From Streptomyces albiflavescens (GTDB lineage: Bacteria; Actinomycetota; Actinomycetes; Streptomycetales; Streptomycetaceae), in assembly GCF_014645835.1 (NCBI RefSeq), contig NZ_BMMM01000005.1, positions 157,473-221,472 of the forward strand: a stretch of 64,000 nt of DNA, given 5' to 3'. Of the stretch, positions 17,645 to 26,604 are shown one piece after another. Every line of letters starts with the position of its first letter. The first letter of the stretch is position 1. Below the pieces are notes generated by a model. It was not told the origin of the DNA and did no database searches. It worked only from the letters and a program-made list of their open reading frames with translations. Both the position numbers and the translations under genes were made by a program.

Positions 17645-18361
17645 ATGACCTTTTTTCACGGTGAGTTGGTCAAGCCCTCCACTGGCCTGCCGCCGAGTAC
17701 GGTCCGGCGGACGGCTGACGTGTGCGGCAGCAACGGTGAACTGCACTGCTCGGAGAGGGAGTTGGCTGAACAGCTGATCGGGCAACGCCCCACGCTTGAG
17801 GACGTGGCGCGCAGGGCAGGGGTGTCGAAGTCCACGGTGTCGCGGGTGGTCAACGGCGAGCCGAAGGTGCGGGCAGCAGTGGCCGAACGCATTCGAAAAG
17901 CGGTGGCGGAACTCGGCTATGTGCATCGCGGAGGCCTTGACCGCCTCGACGGCTACCGCGACGTCCTCCTGGACGCCCCGCCCCCACTGATCGCCGAAGG
18001 TGACTACACGCTGCAGGGCGGCGCTGATGCCATGGCCCTGCTGCTCGATCAGATGCCGGATCTGGACGCGGTGTTCGTCGCCTCGGACCTGATGGCTTTT
18101 GGCGCACTGCGGACCCTGCGGGAGCGGGGGCGCACCGTGCCAGGGGATGTGGCCGTCGTCGGCTTCGGCAACCTCACGCCCCTCGCCGAGACCACGGAAC
18201 CACCGCTCACGACGGTGCACCAGGACATCGAGGAGAGGGGACGGCTGATGGCACGGCTTCTGTGCAGCCGGTCGGCGCACCAGCCCCTGCGGGGAGTCGG
18301 TCCCCGCTGTCTGCCGTCCGTGGTCACCCCCACGCGTCTGGTCCTGCGGAATTCGGCCTGA
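17645..18361 (+). pseudogene. LacI family regulator with a large internal deletion
   Basis: The frame encodes a complete LacI helix-turn-helix (TLEDVARRAGVSKSTVSRVVNG) but jumps from ELGYVHRG straight to LDRLDGYRDVLL, a motif normally about 110 residues further on. The C-terminal effector domain then continues (DAVFVASDLMAFGALRTLRE, VAVVGFGN). The first half of the sugar-binding domain is missing, leaving about 238 residues instead of about 340. It could still bind DNA but probably cannot sense a sugar. The start is unclear: a TTG at 17761 fits the family N-terminus. Confidence 0.65.
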
Positions 18362-18512
18362 GCGCCGGCTGTACTCAGGAACTGAACACACTGCCGACAG
18401 CAGCCCTGACGCTGCGCAGAGCAGAAATTCGTCGGACATCGCATGAGCGGGCCGGCTCCGTCTCATGGCGGTGACGACCGAGACGGCTGCCCATCCGCGG
18501 TCCGGGCGTGGC

Positions 18513-19247
18513 TCAGGCAGTGCTGTCCGAGGTCGTTTCGGGTTTTGTGTGGAGGACGTCACGGGCCTGGTCCGCGGCGCGGGCGATGCTCTCGGAGACG
18601 AAGTCGAGGAAGCGGGCGATGTTCTCGAGGCGGACGGCGGCCGGGGTGCCGGGACCGAGGACGCCGACGCCCTGCCGTGCGGTCTCGGCGACCTGGGCGG
18701 TGCCGCGGGCGCTGGCCATCATGGACCGGTACCAGACGTCGTCGTCCACGACGTAGCGCTCGCGGCGGCCTTCGCCGCGTTCCCGGCGGACGAGGCCCTG
18801 GCTGTCGAGGAACGCGACGGCCTTGGAGACGGACGCGGGGCTGACCTGGAGGCGCTGGACGAGTTCGGACGCGGTGAGGCTGCCCGTGTCACTGAGGCAG
18901 AGGCAGGCCAGCACCCTGGCCATCATCTGGGGCGTCCCCGACTGTATGAAGACGGTGGTGAGTGTCTCCTCGTACTCGGCCACGGCCTCGGCGTCGCGTC
19001 CGTGGGGCTGGGGGACCGACTCCGGCCCGCGGGAGGAGGCGGCCCTGCGCCGGTGGGCGCGGCGTTCGGTGGCGCGGTGGGCCAGGTCGGCGCGGTAGCC
19101 GGCGGGGCCGCCGTTGCGCATCACCTCACGCGTGATCGTCGAGGTCGGACGGTCCAGGCGCCGGGCGATCTCGGCGTAGGGGAGGCTGTCGGCCAGCCCC
19201 AGCGCGATCTGCTGGCGTTCGGTCTGGGTGAGCCTGCCTCCCGGCAT
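18513..19247 (-). CDS. MarR/GbsR-like regulator with an N-terminal IS30-type helix-turn-helix
   Basis: The 244-residue protein begins with RLTQTERQQIALGLADSLPYAEIARRLDRPTSTITREV, a helix-turn-helix like that of IS30 transposases. A MarR/GbsR-type winged helix follows (LTASELVQRLQVSPASVSKAVAFLDSQGLVRRE). Two DNA-binding modules in one chain are unusual. It is divergent from the DUF4097 gene, and the 235 bases between them contain palindromes, so it probably controls that gene and itself. Confidence 0.8.
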   Translation of the reverse strand: MPGGRLTQTERQQIALGLADSLPYAEIARRLDRPTSTITREVMRNGGPAGYRADLAHRATERRAHRRRAASSRGPESVPQPHGRDAEAVAEYEETLTTVFIQSGTPQMMARVLACLCLSDTGSLTASELVQRLQVSPASVSKAVAFLDSQGLVRRERGEGRRERYVVDDDVWYRSMMASARGTAQVAETARQGVGVLGPGTPAAVRLENIARFLDFVSESIARAADQARDVLHTKPETTSDSTA

Positions 19248-19310
19248 CGCGGTCTCCTCGGTGATCCCTCGTGGTGGTCTGCTCCCCCACTCTAGCGTTC
19301 ACCCCTCACC

Positions 19311-19320
19311 CATTGCAATG
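19311..19320. promoter_or_regulatory. palindrome CATTGCAATG in the divergent promoter region
   Basis: A perfect 10-base palindrome. Related TTGCAA/TGCAATG cores recur nearby (about 19350 and 19400). It lies close to the MarR-like gene start and is a candidate operator. Confidence 0.45.
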
Positions 19321-19440
19321 ATCGGAGCGATCGTCGTTGCGTTATCTGTGAGACCGTTGCAACAGTTTCCAGCGTTCTAGCTGCGGAGATATCAATTCTA
19401 TGCAATGAGCATGTTGCTCGATTCTGGAAAGCAACGTAGC

Positions 19441-19458
19441 GTTTCCTGAGTCAGAAAC
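19441..19458. promoter_or_regulatory. inverted repeat GTTTCCTGA-TCAGAAAC
   Basis: A near-perfect inverted repeat 25 bases before the DUF4097 start codon. It is a candidate operator for the divergent regulator. Confidence 0.45.
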
Positions 19459-19482
19459 AACGAGCGAGCACGGGAGAGCACG

Positions 19483-20148
19483 ATGCAGACGTTCGACACC
19501 CCCGCCCCGATCTCCGCCGTCCTGGACATCCCCGCCGGACGCATCCAGTTCATCGCCGCCGACCGCACCGACACCACCGTCGAGGTCCTGCCCGCCAACC
19601 CCGCCAAGAGCCGCGACGTCAAGACCGCCGGGCAGACCACCGTCGCCTACGCCGACGGCGTCCTGCGGATCCGCACCCCCGAGCCCAAAAACCAGCTCCT
19701 CGGCGCCTGCGGATCCCTTGAGGTCACCGTCCAGCTGCCCGCCGGCTCCCGCATCGAGGCCAAGACCGCCGGCTCCGAGCTCCGCGGTGTCGGCCGCCTC
19801 GGCGACGTCGCCTTCGAAGGCGCGTACCGCCAGATCAAGATCGACGAGGCCGCGAGCCTCCGCCTCATCGCGGCCGACGGCGACGTCGAGGTCAGCCGGC
19901 TCGGCGGCCCCGCGGACATCAGCACCGCACGGGGCGACATCCGCATCACCGAGGCCGTGCGCGGCACGGTCACCCTGCGCACCCGGTCCGGCGACATTTC
20001 ACTCGCCGCCGCCGCGGGCGTCTCGGCCGCCCTGGACGCCGGCACCGGCTACGGCCGCATCAGCAACGCCCTCAAGAACGACGGCACCGCCGAACTCGAC
20101 ATCCGCGCCACCACCTCCCACGGCGACATCACCGCCCGCAGCCTCTAG
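19483..20148 (+). CDS. DUF4097 family beta-strand repeat protein
   Basis: The 221-residue protein is a DUF4097 right-handed beta-helix-like repeat: AADRTDTTVEVLPANPAKSRDVK, GDIRITEAVRGTVTLRTRSGDISLA and HGDITARSL. There is no signal peptide or membrane span. Such proteins are often paired with a divergent MarR-like regulator; their biochemical role is unknown. It is followed by a decayed tnpB. Confidence 0.82.
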   Translation: MQTFDTPAPISAVLDIPAGRIQFIAADRTDTTVEVLPANPAKSRDVKTAGQTTVAYADGVLRIRTPEPKNQLLGACGSLEVTVQLPAGSRIEAKTAGSELRGVGRLGDVAFEGAYRQIKIDEAASLRLIAADGDVEVSRLGGPADISTARGDIRITEAVRGTVTLRTRSGDISLAAAAGVSAALDAGTGYGRISNALKNDGTAELDIRATTSHGDITARSL

Positions 20149-20298
20149 GAGCAGACCCAGGACCATCCGGCCGGGCCCCGCGCGACCGCGATCCTGCCGG
20201 GTCGTCGCCGACGGCCCGGCCGTGCGTCCCCCCGGACCCGCGCTCCACGTGCAGGGCCTGCAGAAGCCGTCCAAGACGCCGCGACCAGGTGGAACACT

Positions 20299-20568
20299 TG
20301 ACGCTCCCCTCCCTGAAGAAAGGGGATTCTTACGGCTTGCGCCGTAAGACTTCCTGTTTCATCGCCGACTGCCCGCCCGGAGAACTCCGTTGAGGTCCTA
20401 CACCGGCTCCGCAGGCTGCAACCGCCCGTCCGGCGGCCAGAGGAGTTCTTCGCTGCGTTCACGTCCCGATCGTGGGTCGTGCCGCAGTCACACGTCCAGG
20501 TGCGGACGCTGAGCGGCATCTTCTCCTGTGCATGCACGCGGGCGGCCTTCACCCGGGCCTTCTGCCGA
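20299..20568 (-). pseudogene. TnpB remnant, C-terminal part, with its right end
   Basis: The minus strand encodes only the zinc-ribbon/RuvC tail of a TnpB (MPLSVRTWTCDCGTTHDRDVNAAKN). It is a different lineage from the intact copy. The right-end hairpin (CCCCTTTC-TTCA-GGGAGGGG) and terminal GCGTCAA lie at about 20297-20330. The rest of the gene is gone; the break coincides with the hairpin at 20569-20608. Confidence 0.75.
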
Positions 20569-20608
20569 TGCGAGGGCCCCCGGGCGTGAACGCCCGGGGG
20601 CCCTCGCA
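20569..20608. terminator. 18-bp perfect hairpin with TGAA loop
   Basis: TGCGAGGGCCCCCGGGCG and CGCCCGGGGGCCCTCGCA flank a TGAA loop. It lies 79 bases downstream of the P450 stop codon and is probably its terminator. Confidence 0.7.
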
Positions 20609-20686
20609 CGATCCATGCCGCATGGCTCCCGCCGGCCGGGCGAACCGGTGCACTGCCCCACCAAAGCGGGCGCGGCCAAGGCGTCC

Positions 20687-21916
20687 CTACCAGGCCACCG
20701 GCAGCTGAAGCGGGAAACGCCTGATCGTCTGTGTGTCCCACCGCAGTTCCTCGGGCGGCACGGCGAGCCGCAGACCGGGGAATCTCTCCACGAGCCGCCC
20801 GATGGCCACCTCCAGCTCCGCCATGGCCAGGGGCATCGCGATGCACCGGTGCCCGCCCCAGCCGAAGGTCATGTGCGGAGCGCTGGGCCGCTGAAGGTCG
20901 ATGTCGTGCGGGTGCGGGTAGCGCTCGGGGTCACGGTTGGCCGCCAGGTACGACACGTGGACGAAGTCGCCCGCCCGGATGCGTGCCCCGTCCACTTCCA
21001 CGTCCTCCAGTGCCACCCGGGGGATTCCGACCCCCTTGCGGAACGGGATGCAGCGGAGCATCTCGTGCAGCACATCGGTCAGGGTCTCGGGCCGGCGCCT
21101 GAGGTGCTCCATCAGCTCGGGACGGGTCAGGAGCAGGTAGACGATGTTGCTGATCTCGCAGGTCGCCGTGTCCTGGCCGCTGAGCGCCAGCATCAGCGCC
21201 ATGACCGCCAGTTCCCTGTCGTCCAGCTGCTCCTCGCCCTCGCGGGCTGCGGCCATCGCGCTGATGAGGTCCGGGCCGGGCACGTTTCGGCGCTGTTCGA
21301 CGAGTTTGGCGAAGTAGGCCGTCAGATCCGCCTTGGCGCCTGCGGCGGCCTCCTTGTTGCCCGCGCCGACGACGAGGAGCTGGCGTACCGACTCCTGCAT
21401 GCGGGGCCACTCCTCCTGTTCGATGCCGAGGAGGTCCAGGATGGTGTGCTGGGGAAGCGTGTCGGACAGGTGCTGGACCAAATCGGCCGGCGGCCCCTGT
21501 TTCTCCATGTCGTCCAGCAGGACATCGGTGAGCCGGACGATCCGGTGCCGCAAGCCGTCGACGTGCTGCTGGGTGAAGGCCTGCGAGGCCAGATGGCGGA
21601 CCCGGCTGCTCAGCGGCGGGTCCATCACGTTGACCGACTCGGGCGAGACGATGGGCTCCGGCGTCATCCGGGGGTAGTCGTGGCCGATGATGCCCGCCCG
21701 GCTCAGCCGCTGGTCGGTGGTCACCTGCTTGACGGCGTCGAAGCCGGTGATCAGCCAGGCGTCCGCATCACCGTAGCGGAGCCGGATGCGTGCGGGACGC
21801 TCGCGGCGCATCAGCTCCGCGAGCGCGGGATCGAACTCCAGGGCTTCACTGAAGTCGAACGGGCAGACAACCGCCTCGTTGTCCATCTCGTGGTCCCTCT
21901 CGTGATCCGCGGTCAT
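20687..21916 (-). CDS. cytochrome P450
   Basis: A 409-residue soluble P450. The I-helix reads LALSGQDTATCE, in place of the usual A-G-x-D/E-T. The ExxR motif is EMLR. The heme loop is FGWGGHRCIAMPLA, with the axial Cys present but Ile-Ala after it instead of the common Leu/Pro-Gly. The start ATG at 21916 overlaps the stop of the DUF1259 gene as ATGA, so the two are translationally coupled; an ATG at 21886 with a better ribosome site is the alternative. The substrate is unknown. Confidence 0.87.
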   Translation of the reverse strand: MTADHERDHEMDNEAVVCPFDFSEALEFDPALAELMRRERPARIRLRYGDADAWLITGFDAVKQVTTDQRLSRAGIIGHDYPRMTPEPIVSPESVNVMDPPLSSRVRHLASQAFTQQHVDGLRHRIVRLTDVLLDDMEKQGPPADLVQHLSDTLPQHTILDLLGIEQEEWPRMQESVRQLLVVGAGNKEAAAGAKADLTAYFAKLVEQRRNVPGPDLISAMAAAREGEEQLDDRELAVMALMLALSGQDTATCEISNIVYLLLTRPELMEHLRRRPETLTDVLHEMLRCIPFRKGVGIPRVALEDVEVDGARIRAGDFVHVSYLAANRDPERYPHPHDIDLQRPSAPHMTFGWGGHRCIAMPLAMAELEVAIGRLVERFPGLRLAVPPEELRWDTQTIRRFPLQLPVAW

Positions 21917-22911
21917 CCGCCGACTCCTACCATGGGTACGACGTTGGTGACATCCACCGCCCGGCGAATGGCCTGGGCGAGCCTGACGGCATCGCCGACA
22001 GCCCAGTAGTGGACGAAGAACAGGCGTGGTTCGTCGGTCAGGTTGTGATGGTGCAGCTCGACGAGTTCGACGCCGCCGCGCCGCAGCGCCACCAGGGCGG
22101 GCTGGACCTCGCCGGCGATCAGCACCAGGTCGCCGCTGACAGCGGCCCTTCCGCCGCCCAGCGGCTGGAAGTTGACGGAGGTCGTGGAGCCCAGCCCCGC
22201 AGGCAGCGCCAGATGGCCGTCGGCCACCTTCTCGCGGCGGACGAAGGTGGACTTGTAGATCTCGCCGTCGGCGACGCCCTTGATGCCCATGACGGCGTCG
22301 ATGGCGGTGGTGTCCAGGTCGACGCGCGGCGCAGGGGCGGCGGGTTGGGCGGGCGGGGTGCCGGTGCAGTCGAACGCGGCGCGCAGACCACGGGCGACGG
22401 CGACCGGATCGTGGCCGTGGGCGTGCACATGAACCCACCAGACGTCCGGCTCGTGGGCCAGCAGGTGCTTGTGGATGGCCGTCTGCATGATCCCGTGCTC
22501 ATACAGGACGTCACTGAAGTGCTGCAGTTCGCATTCGATGACCACCGCGTCGCCCATCAACAGCGTGCTGTGGTCGGCGTAGCGGACGAACGACACATGC
22601 GAGCCCAGGGCGAGCGCGGGCTTGATCCGGATGCCGCGGGAGATGACCCTGAGGTCATTGCGCGGCAAGGCCGTGTGGTACATGAACCGTCTCATGTCAC
22701 CGGGCCGGCCCAGCGCCTGGCCCACCTCCGCCCAGTCCGCCAGCTTGGTCGCCACCGGCGCGACAAGGGCGCGCTTCTTGGGCCCGGCAGACAGGGCGCG
22801 GGCGCCGGCCGGCACCCCGGTGAGTACGGGCGCCAGGGCTGCTGCGGTCAGCACACGGCGCCGGGACGCGGTGCGTGGAAAACGGGTGTCCTGCTGTGCC
22901 TCGTCGGCCAT
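21913..22911 (-). CDS. DUF1259 protein with Tat signal
   Basis: The 332-residue protein has a twin-arginine leader (SRRRVLTAAALAPVLTG). It carries two DUF1259 (LpqO-like) repeats: one around FSDVLYEHGIMQTAIHKHLLAHEPDVWWVHVHAHG, the other around LVALRRGGVELVELHHHNLTDEPRLFFVHYWAVGD. His-rich loops recur in both. The family function is unknown. Start ATG after AGGAGG. The P450 gene follows with a 4-base overlap, which ties an exported protein to a cytoplasmic oxidase. Confidence 0.85.
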   Translation of the reverse strand: MADEAQQDTRFPRTASRRRVLTAAALAPVLTGVPAGARALSAGPKKRALVAPVATKLADWAEVGQALGRPGDMRRFMYHTALPRNDLRVISRGIRIKPALALGSHVSFVRYADHSTLLMGDAVVIECELQHFSDVLYEHGIMQTAIHKHLLAHEPDVWWVHVHAHGHDPVAVARGLRAAFDCTGTPPAQPAAPAPRVDLDTTAIDAVMGIKGVADGEIYKSTFVRREKVADGHLALPAGLGSTTSVNFQPLGGGRAAVSGDLVLIAGEVQPALVALRRGGVELVELHHHNLTDEPRLFFVHYWAVGDAVRLAQAIRRAVDVTNVVPMVGVGG

Positions 22912-23301
22912 GTCCTATGCCTCCTGGCGCGATGGAAGCACGGCACAGCACGCAAAGCGGTGACCGGCACCCCGCATCCCGCCAGGTGGGCTAACCGGCT
23001 GCCGCCTTCGGACCGCGGCGAAAGGGCCGCCCGCCGCGCGAGAGGGCGGCGCGTCCGGCGCGCTCCGGCACAACCCCGGCCACGCCGCCCCGCTGCACCG
23101 GCACCGTCCCCGAACGACAGGGGGGCGGCGTTGGTGAGGTTCCCTTCGCGGTGATGTCATGGCGCGGCCGGGATGACGGGATGAACGGCTTCGTTCACTT
23201 CAAGCAGCGTGTGCCGGCGAGTTCCAGCAGCAGTTGGAGGCGCCGGGCTCACACATGTCCACGCGAAGCACCTCGCTCCAGCCCGAGAACAGGTCGATGG
23301 C
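22912..23301. other. intergenic region, about 390 bases
   Basis: No gene is supported. It should contain the promoter of the DUF1259/P450 pair on the minus strand. Confidence 0.5.
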
Positions 23302-23745
23302 TCAGTCTCCGGACCAGCCCCAGAAGTAGATCTCCTGTGGCGTCCCGTGGTCGTCGTGCAGTACTGCGCAACGGCCGTACCATCGCTCGCGAGCGAGGTC
23401 TTGGATCGCTTCAACGTGTTCGCGGGTCAGCCGTCCGGTGCCGGCGGCCCTTTGGGCCTCTTCGGCGGTCACCGGCTGTACTGCGCAGATCTCGGGCTCC
23501 TCATCTTCCCGTTGAACGTGGAAGACATCGAGAATCGAGTGGGTTCCCGAGTGCTGCGTCCACTCATCGGCCCACAGTTCGTCCAGGGTCACAGGCCGCG
23601 GGCGGCGCTCCTGCTCAGCAAGCCAGTCGCCGCCGCGCACCCAGTAGTAGTCACCAGCGAGGAACACCCGGTGCCGCAACTCCTCCAGCGCGGCGCCGAG
23701 ATCCGCCTGGTACGGCACGTAGTAGTCCCAGGCCGAAGCACCCAT
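23302..23745 (-). CDS. hypothetical acidic protein
   Basis: A 147-residue acidic protein (MGASAWDYYVPYQADLGAALEELRHRVF...) rich in Trp and Tyr and ending GTPQEIYFWGWSGD. It has no signal peptide or membrane span. I do not recognise the family. Its composition and its place beside a barstar-like gene are reminiscent of immunity or effector-associated proteins, but that is inference. Confidence 0.6.
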   Translation of the reverse strand: MGASAWDYYVPYQADLGAALEELRHRVFLAGDYYWVRGGDWLAEQERRPRPVTLDELWADEWTQHSGTHSILDVFHVQREDEEPEICAVQPVTAEEAQRAAGTGRLTREHVEAIQDLARERWYGRCAVLHDDHGTPQEIYFWGWSGD

Positions 23746-23852
23746 CCTGTAACCCCCTCCGCATCAGCTGCCGGCGCGGTACTGCGCCACAAGAACATGA
23801 GGGCCTGTCCGGTGGGTCGGCGGTGTCCCCTTGCCGGCCTTCTGGGCCGGCG

Positions 23853-24351
23853 TCATGGACAACGGGCTCGCTCACGAGGGAAGCGCCTTCATCAACTTCC
23901 GACACTACGTCCCGGATCCGAAGGAGCACGGGTTTGGGTGGGTCGATATCAAGCAGCTCCGCTTCTCTGCGGAGTCCCTGGACGAGAGAGGGCTGCTTGC
24001 CGCACTCAGGTGGTGGAGTACCGCCGGACGGGCCCCGGCACGGTCCGTATGGGCTGCGGTTGATCACTCCCGGCCTCTACGAGCCCCTCAGTCAGGACAA
24101 GGCCGTGCAGCTCCTGCGGGAGTGGGTGGATCCGCTCTGGAACCCCGCCCACCGAGCTGGAGGCAGATCTGCAGCGGGAGGTGTTCGACCGCCTGGCTGC
24201 AGCCGATGGCATCTACTACCTCAGCGAGCTCGGTGATGAGGCGATTCATGACTGGGGACGTATGCACGACTACTTCCACTACTTCAACGAGTTCGTGCTC
24301 ATCGACCGCTCGGCTGGGCAGATCACCCTCGTCGTCGCGGCCGACGACTGA
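23853..24351 (+). pseudogene. broken hypothetical gene
   Basis: Protein-like segments appear in successive frames on the plus strand: FINFRHYVPDPKEHGFGWVDIKQ, then ITPGLYEPLSQDKAVQLLREWVDPLWN, then DLQREVFDRLAAADGIYYLSELG... ending LIDRSAGQITLVVAADD and a TGA at 24349. Frameshifts near 24010 and 24150 break it. The family is not recognised. Confidence 0.45.
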
Positions 24352-24997
24352 GCCAACCACCGGGGCATCCGCCGCGGTGGCTGAGAGCAGGAGCGGAGCC
24401 AGTGGCCCACACCCGCCGCACGCGATGGACGCCGAATTGCCCTGGCGGCGATTTGGCTGTTCCTGCCCTGCTGCGCAGGAATCCGGTGCACACCATGGAC
24501 CCCAAGCCCGCCGCCGCCTTCGGCAGGGATCCGCAAGCCACCCTGATCCCCCTCGCCGACCGCACGGACGAGAAACGCACGGCAGGCAATAAGAAGCGGG
24601 GTGTCCACCTCACCCAAGGGCGCAGGACGCCTGGGGCGCGCTCTTCGAAGATCTCGACCAACCAGTCGAAGACCGTCCCTGCGCGCTCTTCACGCGCCGC
24701 GGCCAGATCGGCACTGACCACAGGACGACTCACGGGATGGCAGCGCGCCAGGCGGATCTCCAACTGCCGGACAGTCTCCGGATAGCCCAGACAGCCGCGA
24801 GACACCTGATGGTCCCGCCACTCAACGATGTAGTCATCGTCGTCGGGCGCCCCCAAACCACCGCTGAGACAGTCGGCGAAAGCGCCCAGATTTCTGCCGA
24901 AGGAGCCACCGGGACCGCCAACCGCCTCACCGATGACTCGCCAGAAGTCTTCAAGCGTCCTGATCCGGGCGCCGTCCAGCACGTATATCGCGGTCAC
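24323..24997 (-). CDS. barstar-like protein with an unusual C-terminal extension
   Basis: Residues 1-135 resemble barstar (ribonuclease inhibitor) family proteins: IYVLDGARIRTLEDFWRVIGEA, GRNLGAFADCLSGG and YIVEWRDHQVS. The start is GTG at 24997. The family usually ends near GTVFDWLVEIFEERAPGVLR; here the frame runs on for about 75 more Arg-rich residues without family similarity, so a lost stop codon or frameshift is likely. No barnase-like toxin is visible nearby. Confidence 0.65.
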   Translation of the reverse strand: MTAIYVLDGARIRTLEDFWRVIGEAVGGPGGSFGRNLGAFADCLSGGLGAPDDDDYIVEWRDHQVSRGCLGYPETVRQLEIRLARCHPVSRPVVSADLAAAREERAGTVFDWLVEIFEERAPGVLRPWVRWTPRFLLPAVRFSSVRSARGIRVACGSLPKAAAGLGSMVCTGFLRSRAGTAKSPPGQFGVHRVRRVWATGSAPALSHRGGCPGGWLSRRPRRRG

Positions 24998-25352
24998 AGC
25001 CCGCAGGATATGTGCGGCTTCGCGACATGCCCCTGCCTTTCGAACCCGTGCTGTTCAGGCGCCGCCTCATACGGGTCCGCCGGAACATGTGCGCTTGGGA
25101 CAGCGACTCGTTCGAGGCGATGGCAACGCTGTTGTTCTCCTCGCGCGGCGGTGAGCGCCCGGAACGAGTAATCACTCGGCGGGAACATCTGGTTCCATTC
25201 GTGCGTACTATCTCTACACTTCCGCAAGGCTGCGGCAGTTGTGTCCCCTGGGTGGGCCGGACCTCACCGACAGGACACCGCTCTCCCATTGATTCGCGGA
25301 CATGAACCCTTCTTTCACCACCGTGCCCGCGGACCGAAGAAAGGCCCATGTC

Positions 25353-25982
25353 ATGTCTGAAAGCCAGACCCACGCCACAGAGTTGACCGCGCAGTACCTC
25401 GCCCAGGTGACGGGCGACCTCGAGAGCAATGCCAAGGAACAGGAACGCATCGCCGCGGACGTCGAGGCGCTGCAGGAGCAGTTGCGTGCCCTGCAGCACG
25501 ACCACACCGTGCTGGTGAACATGCAGCAGGCACTGGGCGGCGCACTCCCCGCCACCGAGGCAGACACCCCGGCCGTGCCGGCCGTGCCTCACCAGGCCTC
25601 CGCCACGCCCCGGCAGCGCAAGCCGAAGAAGGCCGCCGCCGGCACGAAGAAGACCGCCCCGAAGAAGACCGCCGCCAAGGCCTCACCCGTGGCAGCCACG
25701 ACAGCCGCCAAGCCGACCCTCGTCGACCTGATCCGCGGCCACCTCGAGCAGCAGAGCGAGCCGCGTTCCGCCGCCGAAGTCGCCGCCGCGCTCACCCAGG
25801 CCCACCCCGACCGCAGCATCAAGACAACCGTCGTGCGCACCACGCTGGAAAACCTGGTCGCCAAAAGCCGCGCACACCGCACCAAGCAGGGCTCGTCCGT
25901 CTTCTACACCACCACGGCCGCGGCACAGCCCGCGGCAAAGGACGCTGCGGCCGAACCGCAGCAGGAAACAGTGGCCGGCTGA
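25353..25982 (+). CDS. coiled-coil / Lys-Ala-rich / winged-helix-like protein
   Basis: The 209-residue protein has three parts. Residues about 5-60 form a coiled coil (EQERIAADVEALQEQLRALQHD). Residues about 75-125 are Lys/Ala/Pro-rich, like a histone H1 tail (PKKAAAGTKKTAPKKTAAKA). Residues about 130-190 look like a winged helix (LVDLIRGHLEQQSEPRSAAEVAAAL, TTVVRTTLENLVAKSRAHR). It is probably a DNA-binding or nucleoid-associated protein. I prefer the ATG at 25353 (after AAGAAAGG) over one at 25302. Confidence 0.65.
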   Translation: MSESQTHATELTAQYLAQVTGDLESNAKEQERIAADVEALQEQLRALQHDHTVLVNMQQALGGALPATEADTPAVPAVPHQASATPRQRKPKKAAAGTKKTAPKKTAAKASPVAATTAAKPTLVDLIRGHLEQQSEPRSAAEVAAALTQAHPDRSIKTTVVRTTLENLVAKSRAHRTKQGSSVFYTTTAAAQPAAKDAAAEPQQETVAG

Positions 25983-26021
25983 CCATCCCCATCCCTGCCG
26001 GCGCCGTCGCACCGCCTTTGG

Positions 26022-26079
26022 GCCGCTGCCCACCGGCTGGGCCCAACGTCCGCGCCGGGCCCAGCCGGTGGGCAGCGGC
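26022..26079. terminator. 23-bp perfect inverted repeat
   Basis: The arms 26022-26044 and 26057-26079 are perfectly complementary, with a 12-base loop. It lies 40 bases after the coiled-coil gene and 526 bases beyond the phoU stop; it is probably a strong terminator. Confidence 0.75.
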
Positions 26080-26604
26080 ACAGGAGCGGGACGGCGCCGG
26101 CGCACCCCGTGCAGATCCTGCCGGGGTCCCAGCCCCACGGCCCGGGTGGAAGAGGCGGCGCAGCTGTGGCCGGGCACGGCGCAGCACCGGTGCGCGGTGC
26201 AGACGGGCGGGGCGGTTGCCGAGCGGACTGCACCCTGGCCGCGGATCGGGGCTGAGGTGAGGTGTGCCCGCAGTACGGGCCTGCCGGCAGACCCGGGCAG
26301 CACGAGATCTGCACCGCCTGGGTCTGCGCCATGATGCCGCTGTCGAGACCGCAGGTGCACTGCACCACTGCGCGCCCGGTCGGCTCGTGCTCGCCCCCAT
26401 CCTCCCCGGTGTGCTCTGTGCCGGGTGAGGCCGTGCACGACTGTCGTGTGCTCCACCCTGCGCCCCTGCCGGCCGCCGGGGCCCGGCCCGCCAACCCCGC
26501 GCCCGCCGGATGGCTGACCCGCAGCCTGGCCGGCTACGCGCTGCTGTCGGTCGCGCGGCCGAGGGCGGCCCGGCACGCGGCACCCGTGCCGGGCCTGATG
26601 GAGC
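26080..26604. other. intergenic region, about 525 bases
   Basis: Long open frames exist on both strands, but none has a convincing start or family signature. I see no supported gene. Confidence 0.45.

Noticed and set aside
25904..26494. Minus-strand Cys-rich frame (CTCGLDSG, ISCCPGLPAGPYCGH)
   Set aside because: No start with a ribosome site, frame crosses the strong hairpin at 26022-26079, and no family recognised.
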